Shown in pieces: positions 1 to 11,451 of a DNA stretch of 64,000 bases (positions within the stretch are counted from its first letter, which is position 1; every line of letters begins with the position of its first letter). The stretch lies in contig NW_024883049.1 of the NCBI RefSeq assembly GCF_019059575.1, positions 79,691 to 143,690 of the forward strand, written 5' to 3'. The DNA comes from Amphibalanus amphitrite. Taxonomy: Eukaryota > Arthropoda > Thecostraca > Balanomorpha > Balanidae. The translations under genes were made by a program, and so were the position numbers. Below the pieces are notes generated by a model. The model was not told where the DNA came from, did not search any database, and was given only the letters and a program-made list of their open reading frames with translations.

Positions 1-444
1 AATTCAACTTTGACCTCGTGCAAAGACACGTTACGAAGTTCTGAGGGGTATACGGCGCACACCAGCGTGTACCCAAACGTGTTTGCCATAAAATGCTGGG
101 AAGAAAACCACCTCTTCCTTGGCTCGTTTTCCCGCCATTGGCGATCGCGCAAAAAGTGTCCAAAACCCCGTTGACTTAACATGGGGAAAATGGAATCGCA
201 CGTGCCACGTGCCACGAGGTTTTAAGCGAGTAGCGACCGGTGCCAACAGGTAGATCGCCTGCGGGAGCCCATACACTGAAATTTTTAAGAAAATCGAGCC
301 ACAAGTTTAGGCCTGACCCAAGTTGCCCCAATTCGCGGCCAGACATGCAAAACATAGCCCGGAGAAGGACCGCTCCGGTTGTTTTTCAATAGAAAAACAC
401 AATTCTAACGAATAGTGTTTGTCTTTTCAAACAACCTGCGGTTA
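1..444. repeat. Array unit 0 (cut by the window edge)
   Basis: Right part of a unit whose left side lies outside the window. It holds the conserved TTGACTTAACATGGGG block, the GAGTAGCGACCGGTGCCA block and the standard terminus. Confidence 0.85.
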
Positions 445-664
445 AGCGAGTAGCGACCGGTGCCATCAGGTAGATCGCCTGCGGGAGCCCATACCCTGAA
501 ATTTTTACGAAGATTGAGGGATTCGTTTAGGAGAGGCTCAACTTGTCTCGATTCGCGGCCAGACTTGCAAAACATAGCCCGGAGAAGGACCGCTCCGGTT
601 GTTTTTCAATAGAAAAACACAATTCTAACGAATAGTGTTTGTCTTTTCAAACAACCTGCGGTTA
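445..664. repeat. Array unit 1, severely truncated (220 bp)
   Basis: Starts at AGCGAGTAGCGACCGG directly after the preceding GGTTA. In longer units this block is preceded by TTTTAAGCG, so TTA is shared at the junction (3-bp microhomology). The unit retains only the last ~220 bp before the terminus. Confidence 0.85.
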
Positions 665-2893
665 AGATCTGGAAGCGAACCCTACACGTGCTCACGTGCA
701 GCTGCACCCCAACCGTGGCACATGAAAATACATACTTACTGACTTGTGCACGGCACCCTACTAACCAGTCTCTAGTGGTATGCCAAATTTGAGCACAGTC
801 GGCCCGGCCGTTCTCGAGATCTGGAAGCGTCAGCCTGCACGTGCGCACGTGCAAAATGAGTCCCATCTGACTTGTGCACGGCACCCTACTCGCCGATCCC
901 TAACGGTGTGCCAACTTTGATCACAATCGGCCCAGCCGTTCTCGAGATCTGGAAGCGTCACCGTGCCCGTGCGCACGTGCAGCGGCACCCCAACCGTGAC
1001 ACATGGAAATGCATTGCGCGTCGGGTGCCTACAACCATGCCAAGTATCAGCGCAATCGGCAAACTAACTACAGAGTTATTAGACTTGTTACCGAACTGAC
1101 ACCTCTTCGTTTTGCACGTGGCACGTGCATTAGGGGTCGCCCATACGCATCAAGAACAGCACACTACGTGTAAGAAAGGAAGACGCTATCCCACACAAAA
1201 GACCGCGAGTGAATCGGTCCAGTGGTTGCAGAGATATATGGTTTGTAAAGGCACCCCACAGGCGGCCTACTGCTAATATTTAGCAATAATCAGTGTCGCG
1301 TCCGCACATGGGAGGTATCCCCTTCACCTGTTCGTATACTCTAATGTGGTTGGGTTCAAGTCACAGTCGAGCCCTGCTTTTTTACAACTTTTCTTAAAAA
1401 CGGCACATCGTGTGGTGACGTTCTATACATTGTTGGATAGAGCATCGAAAGTTGTATATTTTATTACCTTTTCACTTTGATACATAAGCAATGTAAAAAG
1501 TTATTAAGCAACAAAGACGCTCCCATTGACTTTCCATGTTAAAAATTTTAAATTTCAAATTAACTTTATAAGAAAAAATGAGTTATGCCAGCTTAACGAA
1601 GCATAACGGCATGTACAATACTCTTTCCTCTACAAGATATAAGAATATGGGCGAAATCTATCTCTAAAATTTTGTACAAAGATCGAATGAAAATGTCTCT
1701 GCAAAGTCTCGACATCGCCGTCCATTGACTTAACATGGGACACAGCAAAATTCCAACTTTGACCTCGCGCAAAGACACGTTCCGAGATTCTGAGGGGTAT
1801 ACGGCGCACACGGGCGTGTACCTGAACGTGTTTGCCATAAAATGCTGGGATGAAAACCACCCCTTTCTTGGCTCGTTTTTCCGCCATTCGCGATCGCGCA
1901 AAAAGTGTCCAAAACCCCGTTGACTTAACATGGGGAAAATGGAATCGCACGTGCCACGCGCAAAAGACTTCTTAGCGAGTAGCGACCGGTGCCATCAGGT
2001 AGATCGCCTGCGGGAGCCCATACCCTGAACTTTTTACGAAGATTGTACATTTCGTCTAGGCCCCCGTCAAGTTGTACTGACGTCAAGTTGTACTAACGAT
2101 GTATAGCACGTGCAGTGACGTGCTATACATCGTTAGAAAGAGCATCGAAAGTCGTATATTATATCAACTTTTCACCTATATATATTACTAACGATAAAAG
2201 TTATAGAGGAATAAAGACGCACCCATTGACTTTCCATGTTAAAAATTTTCATTTTCAAACGAACTTTATTAGAAAAAACGATTTCTGCCAGCTTAACGAA
2301 GCACACCAACATGTACTATGCTCCTTTCTCTACAAGATATAAGAGTTTGGGCGAAATCTATCTCTAAAATTTTGTACAAAGATCGAATGAAAATGTCTCT
2401 GCAAAGTCTCGACATCGCCGTCCATTGACTTAACATGGGACACAGCAAAATTCCAACTTTGACCTCGTGCAAAGACACGTTCCGAGATTCTGAGGGGTAT
2501 ACAGCGCACACTGGCGTGTACCCAAACGTGTTTGCCATAAAATTCTGGGAAGAAAACCACCTCTTCCTTGGCTCGTTTTCCCGCCATTCGCGATCGCGCA
2601 AAAAGTGTCCAAAACCCCGTTGACTTAACATGGGGAAAATGGAATCGCACGTGCCACGCGCAAAAGACTTCTTAGCGAGTACCGACCGGTGCCATCAGGT
2701 AGATCGCCTCCGGGAGCCCATACCCTGAACTTTTTACGAAGATTGAGCGATTCGTTTAGGCCCCCGTCAAGTTGCCCCAATCTCAGGCCAACTTTGCAAA
2801 ACATACCCCGGAGAACCACCGCTCCGGTTGTTTTTCAATAGAAAAACACAATTCTAACGAATAGTGTTTGTCTTTTCAAACAACCTGCGGTTA
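665..2893. repeat. Array unit 2 (2229 bp)
   Basis: Starts inside a central module at AGATCTGGAAGCG. It then has two further E-box-palindrome modules, the spacer region and two tandem versions of the conserved right-hand body (around 1370-1990 and 2100-2700) before one terminus. An internal duplication or loss of one terminus is the simplest reading. Confidence 0.82.
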
Positions 2894-3849
2894 CGCCGCC
2901 AAACGAGAGGATGAGCCTTGCACGTGCAGCCCGGAGCGGGTGTGTCACGAACTGACGTGCACTGCACTCTACACGGGAGGTATCCCCGTCACCTGTTCGT
3001 ATACTCTAATGTGGTTGGGTTCAAGTCACAGTCGAGCCCTGCTTTTTTACAACTTTTCTTGAAAACGGCACACCGTGCAGTGACTTTCTATACATCGTGG
3101 GAAAGAGCATCGAAAGTTGTATATTCTATTAACTTTTCACTTTTATATACGTGCAACGTAAAAACTTATTAAGCAACAAAGACGCTCCCATTGACCTTCC
3201 ATGTTAAAAATTGTCATTTTTAAACAGGCTTTTAAAGAAAAAACGATTTTGCACAGCTTAACGAAACACAACAGCATATACTATGCTCCTTCTTCAACAA
3301 CTCTTGAATGTTTGGACGAAATCGTGACACATAATTTTTTACAATGTGCGAATGAAAATATCTCTGCAAAATTGTCCATTCACTTAACATGGGACACAGC
3401 AAAATTCCAACTTTGACCTCGTGCAAAGAAACGTTCCGAGATTCTGACGGGTATACGGCGCACACTGGCGTGTACCGGAACGTGTTTGCCATAAAATGCT
3501 GGGATGAAAACCACCCCTTTCTTGGCTCGTTTGTCCGCCATTCCCGATGGCGCAAAAAGTGCCCCAAACCGCCATTGACTTAACATGGGCGAAAATTCAA
3601 ACGCACGCGCCACGCGCAAAAGAATTCTGAGCGAGTAGCGACCGGTGCCATCAGCTAGATCGCCTGCGAAAGTCTATACCCTGAGATTTTTACGAAAATC
3701 GTTGCAGAAGTTTTGGCTGGAATCAAGTTGTACTGATTCGCTGCCAAGTATGGAAAACATAGCCCGGAGAACGACTGCTCCGGTTGTTTTTCAATAGAAA
3801 AACACAATTCTAACGAATAGTGTTTGTCTTTTCAAACAACCTGCGGTTA
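2894..3849. repeat. Array unit 3 (956 bp)
   Basis: Starts at CGCCGCCAAACGAGAGG, near the hairpin end of the parent element, then skips most central modules and resumes at the GGGAGGTATCCCCG block. This is an internally deleted copy. Confidence 0.82.
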
Positions 3850-5152
3850 TGATCATCGACATTGCCAGTGACCCACCACATGACGCAAATATGTACACGG
3901 GTACGAGATCTGGAAGCGTCACCCTGCCCGTGCGCACGTGCAGCGGCACCCCAACCGTGACACATGGAAATGCATTGCGGGGCGGGTGCCTACATCCATG
4001 CCAAGGAATAGCGCAATCGGCAAAATAACTAGAGTTATTACACATGCTACCGAACTGTCACCTCTTCGTTTTGCACGTGGCACGTGCATTAGGGGTCACC
4101 CATACGCATCGAGAATAGCACACTACGTGTAAGAATGGAAGAGGCTATCCCACACAAAAGACGGCGAGTGAATCGGTCAAGCAGTTGTGGAGATATAAGC
4201 TTTGCAAAGGCGCACCCACAACGGCCGACTGCCAATAATAAGCAATAATCAGTGTCGCGTCCGCACATGGGAGGTGTCCCCTTCACCTGTTCGTATAGTC
4301 TAATGTGGTTGGGTTCAAGTCACAGTCGAGCCCTGCTTTTTTACAGCTTTTCTTAAAAACGGCACATCGTGCAGTGACGTTCTATACATTGTTGGAAAGA
4401 GCATCGAAAGTTGTATATTTTATTAACTTTTCACTTTGGGATATCTGCAACGTAAAAAGTTATTAAGCAACAAAGACGCTCCCATTGACTTTCCATGTTA
4501 AAAAATTTAAATTTCAAATTAACTTTAAAAGAAAAAATGAGTTTTGCCAGCTTAACGAAGCATACCAGCAAGTACTATGCTCTTTCCTCTACAAGATATA
4601 AGAGTTTGGGCGAAATCTATCTCTAAAATTTTGTACATAGATCGAATGAAAATGTCTCTGCAAAATCTCGGCATCGCCGTCCATTGACTTAACATGGGAC
4701 ACAGCAAAATTCCAACTTTGACCTCGTGCAAAGACACGTTCCGAGATTCTGAGGGGTATACAGCGCACACTGGCGTGTACCTGAACGTGTTTGCCATAAA
4801 ATGCTGGGAAGAAAACCACCTCTTCCTTGGCTCGTTTTCCCGCCATTCGCGATCGCGCAAAAAGTGTCCAAAACCCCGTTGACTTAACATTGGGAAAATG
4901 GAATCGCACGTGCCACGCGCAGAAGACTTCTTAGCGAGTACCGACCGGTGCCATCAGGTAGATCGCCTCCGGGAGCCCATACCCTGAAATTTTTACGAAG
5001 ATTGAGCGATTCGTCTAGGCCCCCGTCAAGATGTCTCGATTCGCGGCCAACTTTGCAAAACATACCCCGGAGAACGACCGCTCCGGTTGTTTTTCAATAG
5101 AAAAACACAATTCTAACGAATAGTGTTTGTCTTTTCAAACAACCTGCGGTTA
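3850..5152. repeat. Array unit 4 (1303 bp)
   Basis: The first ~55 bp (3850-3904) do not match other units that I can see. From GAGATCTGGAAGCG onward it follows the family through to the standard terminus. Confidence 0.8.
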
Positions 5153-6703
5153 CAATCGGTCCGGCCGTTCTCGAGATCTGGAGGCGTCACCCTGCACGTG
5201 TGCACGTGCAATAGCACCCCAACCGTGGCACATGAAAATACATACTTACTGACTTGTGCACGGCACCCTACTAACCAGTCTCTAGTGGCATGCCAAATTT
5301 TAACACAGTCGGCCCGGCCGTTCTCGAGATCTGGAAGCGTCGTCCTGCACGTGCGCACGTGCAAAATGAGTTCCATCTGATTTGTGCACGGCACCCTACT
5401 CGCCGATCCCTAACGGTGTGCCAATTTTGATCACAATCGGCCCAGCCGTTCTCGAGATCTGGAAGCGTCACCCTGCCCGTGCGCACGTGCAGCGGCACCC
5501 CAACCGTGACACACAGGAATGTATTACCCGGCGGGTGCCTACCCCCATGCCATGTATCAGCGCAATCGGCAAAATAACTACAGAGTTATTAGACTTGCTA
5601 CCGAACTGACACCTCTTCGTTTTGCACGTGGCACGTGCATTAGGGGTCACCCATACGCACCGAGAGTAGCACACTACGTGTGAGAAAGGAAGAAGCTATC
5701 CCACACAAAAGACCGTGATTGAATCGGTCAAGCAGTTGTGGAGATAGAAGCTTTGCAAGGCGCCCCCACAGTCGGCCTACTGCTAATATTTAGCAATAAT
5801 CAGTGTCGCATCCGCACACGGGAGGTATCGCCGTCACCTGTTCGTATACTCTAATGTGGTTGGGTTCAAGTCACAGTCGAGCCCTGCTTTTTTACAACTT
5901 TTCTTGAAAACGGCACACTGTGCAGTGACGTTCTATACATCAGTGGAAAGAGCATCAAAAGTTGTATATTATATTAACTTTTCACCTATATATATTACTA
6001 ACGATAAAAGTTATAGAGGAATAAAGACGCTCCCATTGACTTTCCATGTTAAAAATTTTAATTTTGAAATTAACTTTATAAGAAAAAATGAGTTATGCCA
6101 GCTTAACGAAGCATAACGGCATGTACTATGCTCTTTCCTCTACAAGATATAAGAGTTTGGGCGAAATCTATCTCTAAAATTTTGTACAAAGATCGAATGA
6201 AAATGTCTCTGCAAAGTCTCGACATCGCCGTCCATTGACTTAACATGGGACACAGCAAAATTCCAACTTTGACCTCGTGCAAAGACACGTTCCGAGATTC
6301 TGAGGGGTATACAGCGCACACTAGCGTGTACCGGAACGTGTTTGCCATAAAATGCTGGGAAGAAAACCACCCCTTTCTTGGCTCGTTTTTCCGCCATTCC
6401 CGATGGCGCAAAAAGTGTCCAAAACCCCGTTGACTTAACATGGGGAAAATGGAATCGCACGTGCCACGTGCCACGAGGTTTTAAGCGAGTAGCGACCGAT
6501 GCCATCAGGTAGATCGCCTCCGGGAGCCCATACACTGAACTTTTTACGAAGATTGTACATTTCGTCTAGGCCCCACCCAAGTTGCCCCAATTCGCGGCCA
6601 GACTTGCAAAACATAGCCCGGACAACGACCGCTCCGGTTGTTTTTCAATAGAAAAACACAATTCTAACGAATAGTGTTTGTTTTTTCAAACAACCTGCGG
6701 TTA
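5153..6703. repeat. Array unit 5 (1551 bp)
   Basis: Starts inside a central module at CAATCGGTCCGGCCG; the parent reads CACAATCGG, so the junction shares an A. Three modules follow, then the spacer and conserved right body. The terminus has TTTTTTCAAAC in place of GTCTTTTCAAAC. Confidence 0.82.
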
Positions 6704-6779
6704 CCTCTGTAACGCCGCAAAAACGCCCGCCGCCAAACGAGAGGATGAGCCTTGCACGTGCAGACCGGTGTGGGTGTGT

Positions 6780-7335
6780 TACGAGCTAACGTGCACGGCA
6801 CTCTACTAACCGGTCTCTAGCGGTGTGCCAAATTTGAGTGCAATCGGCCCGGCCGTTTTCGAGATCTGGAAGCGGCACCCTTCACGTGCGCACGTGCAAG
6901 CTGGGTCCAAACTGACTTGTGCGCGGCACCCTAGTTGCCGGTCTCTAGCGGTGTACCGAATTTAAACTCAATCGGCCCAGCCGTTTCCAAGATCTGGAAG
7001 CGACCCCTACACGTGCGCACGTGCAGTTGCACCCCAACCGTGACACATGAATATATGTACAATGTACATACTAACTGACCTGTGCACAGCACCCTACTAA
7101 CCGGTCTCTAAAGGTTTGCCGAATTTGAATGCAATCGGCCCAGCCGTTCCTGAGATCTGGAAGCGTCACCCTGCACGTGCGCACGTGCAGCCTGGGGCCT
7201 AGCTGACCTGTGCAAGGCACCCTACTACGCGGTCTCTAGTAGTGTGCCAACTCTGAGCACAATAGGCCCGGCCGTTCTCGAGATCTGGAAGCGTCACCCT
7301 GTACGTGGGCACGTGCAGTTGCACCCCAATCGTGG
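6780..7335. repeat. Central tandem modules with 20-bp E-box palindrome (exemplar)
   Basis: Modules begin near TGACTTGTGCACGGCACC, run through GTGTGCCAAATTTGAG, CAATCGGCCCGGCCGTT and GAGATCTGGAAGCG, and end in CTGCACGTGCGCACGTGCAG, a perfect palindrome with two CACGTG cores. Spacing alternates between about 127 bp (module followed by AAGCTGGGTCC) and about 153 bp (module followed by TTGCACCCCAACCGTGACAC). Other runs: 700-970, 5153-5510, 9700-10205, 11540-12080, 15240-15730, 19090-19630, 21632-22040, 28000-28520, 29724-30200 and 31600-32300. The palindrome is kept while flanks drift. Confidence 0.85.
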
Positions 7336-7510
7336 CACATTAGGTCAGTGACCTTACCTAACCAGAAAATGCGGTCGGTGTCATAAGATCCGGCTTGAAT
7401 CATAGATCAGGTTTTCCAAGTTTCAGCACTTTGTCGCCGGCGTGTCCCAAGCTATCACGAAAAACCCTATGGGAAGAGGCGGGTGCTGCCCCTCTGCTGG
7501 CGAGGGTTTA
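7336..7510. repeat. Right end of an AGGTCA-rich element, copy 1
   Basis: Runs from TTAGGTCAGTGACC through GTCATAAGATCCGGC to GCGAGGGTTTA. It matches 14149-14318, which ends GCGAGGGTTAA. The TTAA-like edge and G/C hairpin (GGCGGGTGCTGCCCC) resemble the ends of the TTAA-flanked element at 39528. Confidence 0.65.
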
Positions 7511-7893
7511 TCAATATTGACGCAATGGTGACGTCACGGTCGCCGTCGACGTCACCATTCGAATCAGAGTCATTGACTTGTGCCGAATATCAAGTTTAAT
7601 ATTGATGCTTCAACGGATCTGTATATCAGCCGAAAACACCTTACATTCCTTTTTACTCGCTAGATGGCAGAAGCGACAAACGCCTGAATGTATGCTGTGC
7701 CGCAATGCCGGCTCTATTGTATATAACCGCCTAAATCAATGGCGGAGTAATGAGGGATACGGGAAAACCATTATCTCTTTAGAACTAATGACTCGCACGA
7801 AACTGAAGCTTTTGAGGACGATTACCGAGTGTGGTTAATGCGTCTGGCATTTTAGTCAAACATTCCGTAACTCCGTTTTACTCGCTAGATGAC
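7511..7893. repeat. TCAATATTGACG block, copy 1 (truncated)
   Basis: Shares TCAATATTGACGCAATGGTG and the palindrome-rich GTGACGTCACGGTCG section with copies at 8783 and 14319. Inside, TTTTACTCGCTAGATG occurs twice about 220 bp apart. It is cut at GATGACCG, where a different repeat begins. Confidence 0.8.
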
Positions 7894-8782
7894 CGCACAT
7901 GGGGGGGGGGTGCCACCCCCCCAGGTAGTCTTTCTGCTCTGCACTCAACATTGTTTGAGCTAGAAGGCTGATTTTTCGTATAGCTGCTCCTCTATCCTTT
8001 CTTGATGTCCACTTAAAATTTCAAGTTTCTGTGGTTTTTGGTTTTGGAGATATGGCCTTGTTTTTTCAGGTCATGTCATGACCCAAATGGCCAATTCCCA
8101 ACATCTTGCGTTGGCTATGGGCCTTGTGAGCTTTTGACACCTTGATTTCGGCCTTTTTTGCCAGTCTTATCTCCCACCTATCATGGAACATGTTGTTCGA
8201 CGATGTACATATGTCAAGGTCAGGGTCAAGGTCAACCTAGGTCATCTAAGATAATTGCGTTTTAGGCAAGCGGAATTTACTTTTTGTGAAGTTTTTTGAC
8301 TGCATTTTTGGTAAAAGCTTCTCAGATCATGATTTCATGTAATATGGACACATAAACATTCGGTGCACACATCAGTATACACACAGACACACAGACATAC
8401 AAACACATATAACTGACCTTGACCTAACTTGACCTGAAATGACCTCAGCAGCAAAAACCTGGTCGGGTAGTGTGGGAAAGAGGTTCTAGCTGGCTTGGCA
8501 CCAGAAAACGGCATCGTCATCGGTATATAATAAGCAGCGCACTTGGTATCCAACGGAGACCCAAAACAGCAACATTTTTTAGTTTGACCTGACCTGGAAG
8601 GCCAATGACTGACCTGAGAAGGTAAAACTGGGTACCATTGGATTTGTCTCTTCCCAAAGAATCTTTTTGGTCTTTACCGCTAAGCTCTATCTCCAACAGG
8701 AACGAAATGGCGCGGGGGGGGTTGGCAACCCCCCCAATGTGCGTTCCAGGATGGGAAAATGGCATGTGCGGGCGAGGGTTAA
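7894..8782. repeat. ~890-bp G-tract-bounded repeat between two block copies
   Basis: Begins near a G-run/C-run hairpin (GGGGGGTGCCACCCCCC) and ends near another (GGGGGGGTTGGCAACCCCCC) followed by GCGAGGGTTAA. The middle is full of TGACCT half-sites. 8030-8550 matches 63508-64000 in the same orientation, including ATGGCTATGGGCCTTGTGAG and a CACACAGACAC tract. Confidence 0.75.
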
Positions 8783-9400
8783 TCAATATTGACGCAATGG
8801 TGACGTCACGGTCGCCGTCGACGTCACCATTCGAATCAGAGTCAGTGACTTGTGCCGAATATCGAGTTTAATATTGATGATTCAACGGATCTATATCAGC
8901 CGAAAACACCTCACATTCCTTTTTACTCGCTAGATGGCAGAAGCGTCAAACGCCTGAATGTATGCTGTGCCGCAATGCTGGCTCTATTGTATATAACCGC
9001 CTAAATGAATGGCGGAGTAATGAGGGATCCGGGATAACCACTATCTCTTTAGAACTGATGACTCGCACGAAACTGAAGCTTTTGAGGACGATTATCGAGT
9101 GTGGTAAATGCGTCTGGCATTTTCAATCCAAACATTCCGTTTTACCTCGCTAGATGACGCAGAAGTGTCAAACGCCTGAAAGCATGTTGCGCCGCAGTGC
9201 CCCCTCTTCCGTATGTAGCCGCATGAATGAAGATTTAAGCGCAATCGGCGCAGCCGTTGTCGCCGGTGTCAGGTGTGTGCCTACATAGAGGTCCAACCAT
9301 GCCGCTGAAATTGATCTATCATACAAAGCTTTATAACAATGCGCGTAGTAATTTTCTTAACAAACGCAAAAAAAAAAACTAATAGGTGTGGCTACAAGCG
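8783..9400. repeat. TCAATATTGACG block, copy 2
   Basis: Follows the copy at 14319-14900 closely and continues to the array terminus of unit 6. Contains two TACTCGCTAGATG segments ~220 bp apart and GCCGCTGAAATTGATC near the end. Confidence 0.8.
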
Positions 9401-9612
9401 CCCCCGCCCCAATCGGGAGGAGGTTATTGTGTTTTGGTAGCACTCACCGATTTTTCCCTGGTCTAGTCTTCTACAGCAATCACAGACACATTTCGATTGC
9501 GGCCAACCATGCAAAACATAGCCCGGTGAAGGACTGCTCCGGTTGTTTTTTTCAATAGAAAACACAATTCTAACGAATAGTGTTTGTCTAATGAAGAAAC
9601 AACCTGCGGTTA

Positions 9613-11401
9613 CCCGCCGCCAAACGAAAGGATGAGCCTGGCACGTGCAGACCGGAGTGGGTGCGCTACGAACTGACGAACAGGACAATCTACTAACCAC
9701 TCTAGAGGTGTGTAAAATTTGAGTGCAATCGGCCCGGTCGTTTTCGAGATCTTGAAGCGGCACCCTTCACAGGAGCACGTGCAAGCTGGGTCCCAACTGA
9801 CTTGTGCACGGCACCCTAGTTGCCGGTCTCTAGTGGTGTACGGAATTTGAGCTCAATCGGCCCAGCCGTTTTCAAGATCTGGAAGCGACCCCTACACGTG
9901 CGCACGTGCAGTTGCACCCCAACCGTGACACATGAATATACATACTAACTGACTTGTGCACAGCACCCTACTAACCAGTCTCTAGAGGTGTGCCAAATTT
10001 GAGTGCAATCGGTCCAGCCGTTCTTGAGATCTGGAAGCGTCACCCTGCACGTGCGCACGTGCAAGATGGGTCCTAACTGACTTGCGCACGGCACCCTACT
10101 AACTGGTCTCTAGCGGTGTATCAAATTTGAACTCAATCGGCCCGGCCGTTCTCGAGATCTCGAAGCGTCACCCTGCACGTGCGCACGTGCAGTTGCACCC
10201 CAACCGTAGCACATGAAAAGGCATGGTCCGACGGGTGCCTACATCCTTGTGTAGTTTCAGTGCAATCAGCCAAGTAATTACCGTGTTATTGTCATTACAA
10301 CAAAAGTGACACCTCTCCGTTTTACACCTGTCACGTGCAGTAGGGGTCACCGGCATGCATCATCCATAGTAAATACTTCTAAGAAGGGTATACGCTACCC
10401 CACACACAAAACCGCAAGTGTATCGGTCCCCTGCTTGCGGAGATATAAGTCGTACAAAAACGTCCCCACGGAGGCCGGTCGCTAATATTTAGCATTAAAT
10501 CGCATCCTTCAATGGGAGGTATCCCCGTCACCTGTTCGTATACTGTCTGAGCAAGACCATATATAGGTGTGAGCTCAAATCTCGGTAATGTCGTGCTTTT
10601 TTACTAAATTTCTCAAAAACGGCACAACGTGCAATAACGCTCTATATATCATTGGAAAGAGCATCAAAAGTTGTATAACCTATCAACTTTTCACTTAAAT
10701 ATATCTCAACTGTAAAAAGTTATTAAGCAGCAAAGACGCTCCCATTGACTTTCCATGTTAAAATTTTTCATTTTTAAACGAGCCTAAAAAGAACAAACGA
10801 ATTTGCACAGCTTAAAGAAGCATAACAACATGTTCTATGGTCTTTTCACAACAAGTCCTGGAAGTTTAAACAAAATCGTATCATATAATTTTGTACAATG
10901 AGCGAATGAAAAAGTCTTTGCAAAAACGCCCATTGACTTAACATGGGGAGCGAAAAAAGTTCAACTTTGACCTCGTGCAAAGACACGTTACGAAGTTCTG
11001 AGGGGTATACGGCGCACACTAGCGTGTACCCAAACGTGTTTGCCATAAAATGCTGGGAAGAAAACCACCTCTTCCTTGGCTCGTTTTCCCGCCATTGGCG
11101 ATCGCGCAAAAAGTGTCCAAAACCCCGTTGACTTAACATGGGGAAAATGGAATCGCACGTGCCACGTGCCACGAGGTTTTAAGCGAGTAGCGACCGGTGC
11201 CATCAGGTAGATCGCCTGCGGGAGCCCATACCCTGAAATTTTTACGAAGATTGAGGGATTCGTTTAGGAGAGGCTCAACTTGTCTCGATTCGCGGCCAGA
11301 CTTGCAAAACATAGCCCGGAGAAGGACCGCTCCGGTTGTTTTTCAATAGAAAAACACAATTCTAACGAATAGTGTTTGTCTTTTCAAACAACCTGCGGTT
11401 A
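9613..11401. repeat. Array unit 7 (1789 bp)
   Basis: Starts at CCCGCCGCCAAACGAAAGG, then four modules (9700-10205), the spacer and the uninterrupted right body. At 10541-10590 it shows the empty site (GACCATATATAGG) of the 798-bp insertion carried by units 11-14, 16 and 20. Confidence 0.85.
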
Positions 11402-11451
11402 CCAGCATCTGCGATGCTGGGCTCCGCATCGCGGGACCGCAGGTTGTTTGA
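11402..11451. repeat. Hairpin end of the array element with inverted copy of the terminus
   Basis: CCAGCATC-TGC-GATGCTGG forms an 8-bp stem; GCGATGC and GCATCGC just inside could form an alternative stem. ACCGCAGGTTGTTTGA at 11436-11451 is the reverse complement of the terminal TCAAACAACCTGCGGT. The same arrangement is at 13279-13328, 18957-19006 and 27851-27900. Confidence 0.88.

Larger units (their letters stand above)
6704..9612. repeat. Array unit 6, long composite copy (2909 bp)
   Basis: Starts at CCTCTGTAACGCCGC close to the hairpin end and carries four modules to about 7335. Instead of the usual right body it then holds an AGGTCA-rich element end, two partial copies of a TCAATATTGACG block (7511-7893 and from 8783), and between them a ~890-bp repeat. 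The terminus is a variant subfamily, with TAATGAAGAAAC before AACCTGCGGTTA. Confidence 0.78.

Noticed and set aside
1352-1362. GGTTCAAGTCA in array units, resembling a Pol III B box (SINE/tRNA origin)
   Set aside because: Lacks the CC end of the B box and no A box is found at the right distance upstream.
1593-1931. Recurrent 106-123-codon - strand frames (MLSQRGFGHF..., MRFHFPHVK...) in array units
   Set aside because: They appear in two or three overlapping frames of the same DNA, including a + strand 62-codon frame, vary in length between units and have no domain; this is repeat DNA with few stops.
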